Assembly: GCF_037120705.1 (NCBI RefSeq)
Contig: NZ_JAWLJU010000002.1
Location: 1,674,001 to 1,738,000 of the forward strand
Source of the DNA: Pseudoalteromonas sp. UG3-2
Lineage (GTDB): Bacteria > Pseudomonadota > Gammaproteobacteria > Enterobacterales > Alteromonadaceae
Direction: 5' to 3'
Length of the DNA: 64,000 bases
Of the stretch, positions 57,500 to 64,000 are shown piece by piece; within the stretch, counting starts at the first letter, position 1; each line of letters begins with the position of its first letter. Below the pieces are notes generated by a model that was not told the DNA's origin, did not search any database, and saw nothing but the letters and a program-made list of their open reading frames with translations. A program made the translations under genes and the position numbers.

Positions 57500-58507
57500 T
57501 CACAACCTTACCGGTTTTATATCTTTACTAGATAAAATATCAGTATTAATTGTCGTCAACTCTTGATTAGTTTTCAACCCCATACACCAATCGACTATTT
57601 GCTTAGGGATATTAGCCCCCGCCAAATGTGAAAATGGGTATTGACCGCCAAATCGGGCATTGAGTTCTAAAACATAAAACTCACCATCGATTTCCAAACA
57701 ATCAGAATCTAGTATAGCAATATGCCCTACTGCTGATGATAAACGTTGACCAATTGCTGACAATTTATCATTTTTGATGGTGATAGCTTGATCTGTTTCA
57801 CCTGAGCGCATAGCCAGCTTTTTCTTGCAAAATGTTGTTACGTAGTTTTTTTGTAGGTCATTAACAACTTCAATGCCGTATTCCTCACTGGCAATGCACT
57901 GCTGAATTAATATTGCTTGGTCGATATCGGCCCTCGACTCGAATTTTAGATAAGATGATTCGATTTCATTGCGTACCTTTTTGTAAAGTACTTGCAGCTC
58001 TTCTAAATTATCGGCTTTATAAATACCAATTGAACCCATACCCCAGCGCGGTTTAATAATGACAGGGTATTCAAGCTCTGTATTATTAAGTGCCGTAACC
58101 GCCTCTGAAAATGAGATATAGGTTGCCGGCGTTTTAATATTATGCTGTATTAAAAACTGATAGGTTTTCCATTTATCATTACAAATATCAATCACTTCAG
58201 GGTCAGAAACAACAACATCAACACCAACTTCTTTAAAACGCTGTTTATTTTTAGCTAATATAGGTAAATCGATATCAAAAAGTGAAACAAGCACTGTGAT
58301 TTTATTTTTTATACAGTAGTCTATTAGAAAATCTATGTATTCAGCCGAGTATATTTGTGGTGTTAATGTAAACGCATCCGCCTGTTGTAAGGCATATGTT
58401 TCTATGCTATTTGCAGCAAACACTTTACCGTTTAACGGTTTGAGCGATTCTTTAAAATAGTTAATGAGGTAGCTTCTTCGCCCTACTGAGGTTAATAATA
58501 TATTCAT
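57500..58507 (-). CDS. ATP-grasp ligase (carbamoyl-phosphate-synthase/PylC-like)
   Basis: 335 residues. N-terminal pre-ATP-grasp fold (NILLTSVGRRSYLINYF), then the ATP-grasp domain: DKWKTYQFLIQHNIKTPATYI, YPVIIKPRWGMGSIGIYKA (Lys binding ATP), QCIASEEYGIEVVNDL and the metal-binding end YVLELNARFGGQYPFSHLAG. Such enzymes join a carboxylate, often an amino acid, to an amine. In this operon the obvious amine is a 4-amino-4,6-dideoxyhexose, so aminoacylation of that sugar is proposed, as an inference. Overlaps the PLP enzyme gene by four bases. Confidence 0.87.
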   Translation of the reverse strand: MNILLTSVGRRSYLINYFKESLKPLNGKVFAANSIETYALQQADAFTLTPQIYSAEYIDFLIDYCIKNKITVLVSLFDIDLPILAKNKQRFKEVGVDVVVSDPEVIDICNDKWKTYQFLIQHNIKTPATYISFSEAVTALNNTELEYPVIIKPRWGMGSIGIYKADNLEELQVLYKKVRNEIESSYLKFESRADIDQAILIQQCIASEEYGIEVVNDLQKNYVTTFCKKKLAMRSGETDQAITIKNDKLSAIGQRLSSAVGHIAILDSDCLEIDGEFYVLELNARFGGQYPFSHLAGANIPKQIVDWCMGLKTNQELTTINTDILSSKDIKPVRL

Positions 58508-59418
58508 ATTTGCTTAGTCGCCATTAAGTTTAATAATCCACCTGTGTGCCAAAAAAGTACATTACTACCCGGCTTCACTTTCCCACTTTTAATATACTGT
58601 TGCATACCATGCCATGCCTTGCCTGAGTATGTGGGATCGAGTATGATTCCAGTCTGTTCAGCTACGCTTTTAATTACACTTAATTGCTCAGGGTTAGTTT
58701 TTTCATACCCCCCTGCAATATATTCATCATCAAACATTATATTTTCTGATAGTTCAGTATCTAACTGGTTTGCATTAACGAACTCTAAAACAGAATGGGT
58801 GATCGCCTCTGTACCTCGAGGATTTTCTCGAGCAACACTAATACCAATAACCTGAGTCGCTAAATTTATTTTTTTAAATCCTACATGTAACCCAGCTTGG
58901 GTTGCACCAGTACCACTTGCATGAAAAACAAAATCAAAGTGTTGCTTAGCTTGTGTGTGCGCTTCAAATGCAGCATCGTAAAATGCTTGCGTGCCTTCTA
59001 AACAATGCCCGCCCCCCCAAATATAAAATGGCTTTAAGCCTTGCTTTGCATGCTCTGCCATTTCAGCGTCCATTACTTTTGCAACATCAACCATGTCGCA
59101 ATAGGCTATTTTGACACCAAGCAGCCGCAGTAATTTAAGATTACCATTAGACTCTCTCGGCTCAGAGGCGTGAATGACTATTGTGCACGCAATGCCCAGC
59201 TCTTTGCAACGTATTGCTGTGGCTCTTACGTGGTTTGATTGTGCACCGCCACAAGTGACAACTGCGTTACAACCATCTGCAATACATTTAGCCAAAATAT
59301 ATTCCGCTTTACGACCTTTATTACCACCACCAGAAATAGGATATAGATCGTCTCGTTTTACGAACAGGTTCACACCTAAATAGTTAACTTTAATTAGTGG
59401 CGTTTCTGTTGACCTCAT
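58504..59418 (-). CDS. PLP-dependent D-cysteine desulfhydrase / ACC deaminase family protein
   Basis: 304 residues of the tryptophan-synthase-beta-like fold: PLP lysine K34 in GGGNKGRKAEYI, TCGGAQSNHVRATA and HASGTGATQAGL (phosphate binding). At the two positions known to separate the activities in this family, ACC deaminases have Glu (in VYEGK) and Leu (in HLGG); here they are Ser265 (TYSGK) and Thr292 (HTGG), the D-cysteine desulfhydrase pattern. It is probably not an ACC deaminase. In this operon it may instead make or release a small amino acid or keto acid for the ATP-grasp ligase. Overlaps genes on both sides by four bases, so it is a true member of the operon. Confidence 0.85.
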   Translation of the reverse strand: MRSTETPLIKVNYLGVNLFVKRDDLYPISGGGNKGRKAEYILAKCIADGCNAVVTCGGAQSNHVRATAIRCKELGIACTIVIHASEPRESNGNLKLLRLLGVKIAYCDMVDVAKVMDAEMAEHAKQGLKPFYIWGGGHCLEGTQAFYDAAFEAHTQAKQHFDFVFHASGTGATQAGLHVGFKKINLATQVIGISVARENPRGTEAITHSVLEFVNANQLDTELSENIMFDDEYIAGGYEKTNPEQLSVIKSVAEQTGIILDPTYSGKAWHGMQQYIKSGKVKPGSNVLFWHTGGLLNLMATKQI

Positions 59419-59867
59419 GATAACTTTAATTCCATTTTCAAACCTTTAATGCAACTACCCTCATAATTAAATTCATTAATGGTCTTAAAGCCCACTTTCT
59501 TATATAAATAACTGGCGGGACTATCGGCTCTAACTGTGAGTGATAGACTATTAAATTGCTTCGATTTTAAATCTGCAATAGCGAGTTCAAGTAATTGTTT
59601 ACTCAATCCCTGGCCCCTAGAGTTTGGTAATATAGCAATAAATGGACAAAAGGCTATTTTATTATCTAGATCGTTCATGTATATAGCGATTGCACCCACC
59701 AACTGGTTCTGCTTATATAATCCAAAAACAGTTGCAACCTTTAGTAACTTTAAAGCGTATTGCTCTAAGTTGACTCGTGATGACAATGTAGGTGAAAAGT
59801 CAGCATCCACTTGGTTTAAAAGTTTAAAAAAGGGTGTAAAGTCGCCCTCATTTAATACATTAACCAC
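59415..59867 (-). CDS. GNAT family N-acetyltransferase
   Basis: 150 residues from GTG 59867 (AGAGG six bases before). GNAT fold with the acetyl-CoA-binding loop in AILPNSRGQGLSKQLLELAI (RGQGLS) and a following SLTVRADSPASYLYKKVGF. Probably N-acylates the amino sugar made by the neighbouring aminotransferase, or an amino acid attached to it. Starts just before the aminotransferase stop and overlaps the PLP gene. Confidence 0.88.
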   Translation of the reverse strand: MVNVLNEGDFTPFFKLLNQVDADFSPTLSSRVNLEQYALKLLKVATVFGLYKQNQLVGAIAIYMNDLDNKIAFCPFIAILPNSRGQGLSKQLLELAIADLKSKQFNSLSLTVRADSPASYLYKKVGFKTINEFNYEGSCIKGLKMELKLS

Positions 59868-60951
59868 AAATAACCTCTATAATTTTCATTTGCTCTTCTT
59901 CTGCTAAGGCATTATGAATGGGTATACACAATACTTGCTCTGAAATTGCTTTAGCATTAGGAGTATTGCTAGCGTAGCCCTTATAAAGCTCAAACTGGGT
60001 TACTAACGGGTAAAAATAACGCCGAGCAAGGATGTTATTAGCCTGTAACTTTTCAAGTAGCTCATCACGGCTTAAGCCAAACTCAGCTTGGTCAATTAAA
60101 ATAGGATAATATGAATAGTTAAGTTGTAAGCTGGAGTGGTTATCGAGTATTTTAATACCAGCTGTAGTACTAAATGCCTTATCGTAATAGTTAGCAATTG
60201 ATTTTCGTTTAGCTATAGACTCATCTATTTTGTTTAAAGCAACGAGCCCAAAAGCAGCTTGTATTTCGTTGAGTTTTGCATTCATTCCACACACACTTAT
60301 TTGTGTTTCAGACTCAAAACCAAAGTTTTTTAATTGATCTAGCCTTTGCTTTTGCTCTAGCGTTTTACAAACAACCGCTCCGCCTTCTATAGTAGAGTAG
60401 GCCTTGGTCGCGTGAAAACTTAAAATAGATAAATCACCATAATTTAACACTGACTGATTATCTTGTTTTACTGCAAATGCATGGGCTGCATCATAGATCA
60501 CTTTTAAGCCATGCTTTTTAGCGATCGCGTCAATTGCAGGATCATTACACGGAGTACCATACACGTGAACAGGCAAAATAGCCGAAGTTTTCTCGGTTAT
60601 AGCCGCTTCAATTTTTGCCGGATCGATATTAAATGTAGCAGGGTCAATATCAACAAAAACCGGGGTTAGGTTATTCCACTTTATTGCATGAGCGGTTGCC
60701 ACAAACGTGTAAGGCGTAGTAATTACTTCCCCTGTCAGTTCTAGCGACTGTAAAGCGGTTATAAGTGCCAATGTCCCGTTAGAAAACAAACTTATATAAG
60801 GTACATCAAGGTACTTACATAGCTTATCTTCAAGCTGTTGATGGTAATGGCCGCTATTAGTTAACCACTTACGTTGCCAAATGTCTTCAAGATAAGGGGT
60901 TAATTCATCTAAAGGCGGTAACAGTGGTGAAGTGACTGTTATTTTATCCAT
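59860..60951 (-). CDS. DegT/DnrJ/EryC1/StrS aminotransferase, VioA-like dTDP-4-keto-6-deoxyglucose 4-aminotransferase
   Basis: 363 residues from ATG 60951; a TTG four codons earlier overlaps the flippase gene further. ITVTSPLLPPLDELTPYLEDIWQRKWLTNSG, ISLFSNGTLALITALQ, ITTPYTFVATAHAIKWNNLTPVFVDIDP and the PLP lysine K183 in SFHATKAYSTIEGG match the VioA group that makes dTDP-Qui4N. The donor is the RmlA-RmlB product from the same operon. The sugar could be Qui4N or, given the GT56 transferase, Fuc4N; sequence alone does not decide. Confidence 0.88.
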   Translation of the reverse strand: MDKITVTSPLLPPLDELTPYLEDIWQRKWLTNSGHYHQQLEDKLCKYLDVPYISLFSNGTLALITALQSLELTGEVITTPYTFVATAHAIKWNNLTPVFVDIDPATFNIDPAKIEAAITEKTSAILPVHVYGTPCNDPAIDAIAKKHGLKVIYDAAHAFAVKQDNQSVLNYGDLSILSFHATKAYSTIEGGAVVCKTLEQKQRLDQLKNFGFESETQISVCGMNAKLNEIQAAFGLVALNKIDESIAKRKSIANYYDKAFSTTAGIKILDNHSSLQLNYSYYPILIDQAEFGLSRDELLEKLQANNILARRYFYPLVTQFELYKGYASNTPNAKAISEQVLCIPIHNALAEEEQMKIIEVICG

Positions 60952-62398
60952 TTTTAAATTCAACCTTTTTTCTAAAAATCACATGTAAAATTTGTTTGTA
61001 TAAATCATTAACTGTGCAACGAATAAAACCAATGTAAATCAAAGGCATCAAAGTTAGGTTAATAGCTAAATGAACAGCTGGGTCCGCGATATAGTTTGTT
61101 GCCACATACCAAGATACAATATAAGTAAGTAATCCACTAAACATTACACAACCCCAAATAGGGAGTAATGCGGCTAACTGTTTAGTTGTTTTTAAACGAC
61201 TAAACCGACCTGTATAAAAAGAGTTAACAAAAAAAGCAATAAACGAATGTACCAACAACCCGATACACATAGCCTCAACACCAAATGGAATGGTAATAAA
61301 CAATATAATTGCAATTAAACTTTTTTTAATTATCTCTAATTTTAAAAATATATCTGAGCGGCCTTTGACTTGTAATAAATTTAAATTTATTGCGTGAATT
61401 GGATAAAGCATAAAAGCAAAACTCAAGATAGTTAGTAATTCTGCTGCAGGTAACCACTTAGATCCAAGAACCAGATTAATAAATGGCTCTGCTGAGATGC
61501 TCAACCCCACCATTATAGGGAACACAACCAACGCAGCCAATCGTAATGTTAGTAGATACGTATTTTCAAATTTATTAACATCATTCTGAATATTGCTTAG
61601 CATGGGGTAAGTAACACGCTGTATGACTGTAGTCATAGTCATTGCTGGAATTAGAGATAATTGATTTGCTTGAGTAAATAAACCAACTTGAGTCGCACTA
61701 AATTGCTTACCAATTATAATTTGGTAAATGTTTTTAAATACGGTATCAATGAGTGATGCAGCTAATAACTTAGAACCAAAATCAAATAAGTAGTTAAAAG
61801 ACTTTTTACTAAACCCCGTTTTTGGCAACCAAGGATGAAAAACATTTAATAAGATAACCAAAAGCAGCGCATTCGATAATGTCTGACCTACCAAAGCCCA
61901 CACACCGTAGTCTAGTTCAGCCATATACAAGGCCACCCCACTGCTGATAACAACGCTGAGTAATGACGCTTTAGCCTGTGTTTTGAAATCCATAGCAATG
62001 GTTAGCTTAGCTCTTTGTACAATTGCAAAACTATTTATAACAATAGTTATTGCAAGTACCCTCATTAAATTAACTAATTCTGGCTGATCATAAAATTTAG
62101 CGACACTAGGTGCCGCAAAAAAGAGAGTTAAGTAACAAAATAAACCAACAAAGATATTAAAGTAAAAGGCAGTTGAAAAATCCACTTCCTTGCGTTCAGT
62201 ATAGCGAATCAAAGCGGCCGTAAAACCACTATCGGTGAAGACCTGACTTATAGCAATAAACACGGCTAACATACCGACTAAGCCGAATGCATTTGGTCCT
62301 AACAGCCTGGCCAGAAACAACATAACTATCAATTGAATGGCTTGAGTAACTAATCGCTCAATAGCGCTCCATTTCAAAGCATTTGAAGAGGATTTCAT
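60944..62398 (-). CDS. wzx: WzxC-type polysaccharide flippase
   Basis: 484 residues with about 14 membrane helices. Starts NALKWSAIERLVTQAIQLIVMLFLARLLGPNAFGLVGMLAVFIAISQVFTDSGFTAALIR, the signature of the WzxC/colanic-acid-exporter branch, distinct from the shorter flippase at 48143-49438. Two different flippases imply two separate glycans. Seven bases after rmlA. Confidence 0.92.
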   Translation of the reverse strand: MKSSSNALKWSAIERLVTQAIQLIVMLFLARLLGPNAFGLVGMLAVFIAISQVFTDSGFTAALIRYTERKEVDFSTAFYFNIFVGLFCYLTLFFAAPSVAKFYDQPELVNLMRVLAITIVINSFAIVQRAKLTIAMDFKTQAKASLLSVVISSGVALYMAELDYGVWALVGQTLSNALLLVILLNVFHPWLPKTGFSKKSFNYLFDFGSKLLAASLIDTVFKNIYQIIIGKQFSATQVGLFTQANQLSLIPAMTMTTVIQRVTYPMLSNIQNDVNKFENTYLLTLRLAALVVFPIMVGLSISAEPFINLVLGSKWLPAAELLTILSFAFMLYPIHAINLNLLQVKGRSDIFLKLEIIKKSLIAIILFITIPFGVEAMCIGLLVHSFIAFFVNSFYTGRFSRLKTTKQLAALLPIWGCVMFSGLLTYIVSWYVATNYIADPAVHLAINLTLMPLIYIGFIRCTVNDLYKQILHVIFRKKVEFKNG

Positions 62399-62404
62399 AT
62401 ATTT

Positions 62405-63271
62405 TTATAAATCAGCTAAATAGCGACCATAACCATTCTTAGACATTAGTCTGGCTCTTGCAACCAGCTCTTCTGTCGTTAACCAACCATTATTAAATGC
62501 GATCTCTTCTAAACAGGCAATTTTATACCCTTGGCATCGTTCAATTGTTTCTACAAATTGCGCAGCTTCAAGCAGGCTTTCATGGGTGCCAGTATCTAAC
62601 CAAGTAAAACCACGGCCTAGCACTTCAACATTAAGCTTATTTTGCTTTAAATACATTTCATTAAGGCAGGTGATCTCTAACTCACCACGATGCGATGGCT
62701 CAACTTTTTTTGCCATTTCAATCACTGAATTATCGTAAAAATAGAGCCCTGTCACTGCAAAGTGGGATTTGGGCTTCGTTGGCTTTTCTTCGATAGAAAT
62801 TGCTTTTTTATTTTGGTCAAACTCTACAACACCAAAACGTTCAGGGTCTTTTACTTGATAGCCAAACACTGTTGCACCTTGACCATTTTTTGCATTTTCA
62901 ACAGCATGTTTGAGCTTAGTGGTAAAACCTTGGCCATAAAAAATATTATCACCTAGCACTAAACAGACATCGTCATTACCAATGAAATCTTCACCCAAGA
63001 TAAATGCTTGAGCTAATCCATCAGGACTTGGTTGAGTTGTATAGCTTAGTTCAACCCCGAATTGTGAGCCATCACCCAATAAACGTTTGAACGAATCACT
63101 GTCTTCAGGTGTAGTGATTATAAGTATCTCTCGGATCCCCGCTAACATTAAAACCGATAGGGGATAATAAACCATCGGCTTATCATAAATTGGCAAGAGC
63201 TGTTTAGAAACACCCATTGTAATCGGGTATAAGCGAGTACCGGAACCTCCAGCTAAAATAATGCCTTTCAT
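62405..63271 (-). CDS. rmlA: RmlA, glucose-1-phosphate thymidylyltransferase
   Basis: 288 residues, full length. [75 protein letters not shown] and [17 protein letters not shown]. Makes dTDP-glucose. Twelve bases after rmlB. No rmlC or rmlD is present in the visible part; the next steps are the aminotransferase and acyltransferase, so the operon branches to a dTDP-amino sugar rather than rhamnose. Confidence 0.97.
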   Translation of the reverse strand: MKGIILAGGSGTRLYPITMGVSKQLLPIYDKPMVYYPLSVLMLAGIREILIITTPEDSDSFKRLLGDGSQFGVELSYTTQPSPDGLAQAFILGEDFIGNDDVCLVLGDNIFYGQGFTTKLKHAVENAKNGQGATVFGYQVKDPERFGVVEFDQNKKAISIEEKPTKPKSHFAVTGLYFYDNSVIEMAKKVEPSHRGELEITCLNEMYLKQNKLNVEVLGRGFTWLDTGTHESLLEAAQFVETIERCQGYKIACLEEIAFNNGWLTTEELVARARLMSKNGYGRYLADL

Positions 63272-63283
63272 TATCCTTCCTTT

Positions 63284-64000
63284 TTAAAGCGTACCAAGTC
63301 GTTCTCTTTGGTAAGAGCCATTTTGAACATTATTACACCAAGCTTGATTATCTAAATACCATTGCACTGTTTTACGCAAACCTGTTTCAAATGTTTCTGC
63401 GGGAGTCCAGTCTAGTTCTTTACTCATTTTCGAGGAATCAATCGCGTATCGACGATCGTGACCAGGTCGATCATTTACAAATTTAATTTGATCTGAATAC
63501 TTTGATTTTTTTGGGACTAATTCGTCAAGAATAGTGCAAATGGCTTTAACAACTTCAATATTTTGCTTTTCATTATGGCCGCCAATGTTATATGTTTCGC
63601 CTACTTTACCTTCAGTTACTACTTTATATAAAGCGTTCGCGTGATCTTCTACATATAACCAGTCACGTATTTGATCCCCTTTACCATATATAGGCAGCTC
63701 TTTACCTTCTAACGCATTTAAAATAACAAGCGGAATAAGCTTTTCAGGAAAATGATACGGACCGTAATTATTGGAGCAATTGGTAATTATAGTTGGAAAA
63801 CCGTAAGTACGCAACCATGCACGGACAAGGTGATCACTTGAAGCTTTACTTGCAGAGTATGGACTGCTTGGCGCATAAGGTGTTTGTTCAGTAAATAATG
63901 GCAGCTCATTTTTACTATATTTATCTTCATCTGGATGCGGTAAATCACCATATACTTCATCTGTTGAAATATGATGGAATCTAAATGTAGACTTTTTATC
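63284..64000 (-). CDS. rmlB: RmlB, dTDP-glucose 4,6-dehydratase (5' end beyond the window)
   Basis: The frame is open to the right edge, beginning in-window with [15 protein letters not shown], which includes the catalytic Thr-Asp-Glu, then [22 protein letters not shown] with the YxxxK pair, [18 protein letters not shown] and the C-terminal [16 protein letters not shown]. About 239 residues are visible; roughly 115-120 N-terminal residues including the NAD-binding glycines lie outside. A TTG at 63814 is not the start. Converts dTDP-glucose to dTDP-4-keto-6-deoxyglucose. Confidence 0.97.
   Translation of the reverse strand, partial: DKKSTFRFHHISTDEVYGDLPHPDEDKYSKNELPLFTEQTPYAPSSPYSASKASSDHLVRAWLRTYGFPTIITNCSNNYGPYHFPEKLIPLVILNALEGKELPIYGKGDQIRDWLYVEDHANALYKVVTEGKVGETYNIGGHNEKQNIEVVKAICTILDELVPKKSKYSDQIKFVNDRPGHDRRYAIDSSKMSKELDWTPAETFETGLRKTVQWYLDNQAWCNNVQNGSYQRERLGTL

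Noticed and set aside
58504..59418. Link between an ACC deaminase and the ethylene-receptor-like kinase
   Set aside because: The enzyme has Ser and Thr at the positions where ACC deaminases have Glu and Leu, is 53 kb from the kinase and lies within a sugar operon, so a shared ethylene theme is not supported.

Overview
The window looks like chromosomal DNA of a marine gammaproteobacterium of the Alteromonadales, most like Pseudoalteromonas. This is an inference from moderate GC, dense short-gapped genes, a trhP-yfhL pair, csgEFG curli secretion genes and a Wza/Wzb/Wzc surface polysaccharide locus; no rRNA or housekeeping marker is present to settle it.

Layout. (1) 1-5869, plus strand: the end of trhP, yfhL, then a three-gene signalling operon made of a sensor kinase with a plant-ETR1-type ethylene-binding membrane domain, a receiver-only response regulator and a receiver-GGDEF diguanylate cyclase. 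(2) 5870-13076: a curli locus, with a CsgD/LuxR-type regulator (plus), csgE-csgF-csgG (minus) and one very large curlin (minus, about 20 repeats), separated by repeat-filled gaps. (3) 13697-22891: a secreted subtilisin-like protease, a REP-associated tyrosine transposase (RAYT), an MBL-fold/beta-CASP RNase, galU, gloA, a ribbon-helix-helix protein and a degenerate tyrosine-recombinase-like gene. (4) 24642-53273, minus strand: a lipoprotein, a YjbH-like outer-membrane protein and a long capsule/exopolysaccharide operon transcribed wza-wzb-wzc-wzx-(radical SAM/pyruvyltransferase fusion)-glycosyltransferases/wzy-gmd-fcl-gmm-manC-manB-GT-epimerase-sugar transferase-ugd-wbpM-like. The gmd-fcl-gmm-manC-manB order recalls the colanic acid cluster. 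(5) 55458-64000, minus strand: rfaH, and upstream of it a second glycan operon (rmlB-rmlA-wzx-aminotransferase-GNAT-PLP enzyme-ATP-grasp-GT56) that appears to make and attach an unusual dTDP-4-amino-4,6-dideoxyhexose.

The most conspicuous non-genic feature is about 8.8 kb of REP-like palindromes in eight intergenic clusters. One class has a 5' GTAG head followed by an imperfect hairpin, often as inverted pairs (REPIN-like), and a RAYT gene sits between two of these clusters. A second class has a GTCA head (CCCTGAATCAAGTTCAGGG and TTCCGGACTTGATCCGGAA hairpins) and no cognate gene is visible. In the 2.2 kb repeat block between rfaH and wza lies a repeat-free island holding a good match, on the minus strand, to a JUMPstart/ops element, the signal that recruits RfaH. 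The capsule operon may therefore have a REP-filled leader of about 1.7 kb.

How it fits together: almost everything concerns the cell surface and biofilm, namely a c-di-GMP output, curli with its regulator, nucleotide-sugar supply (galU, ugd, manB/C, gmd/fcl, rmlAB), two glycan operons and an RfaH-type antiterminator placed between them.
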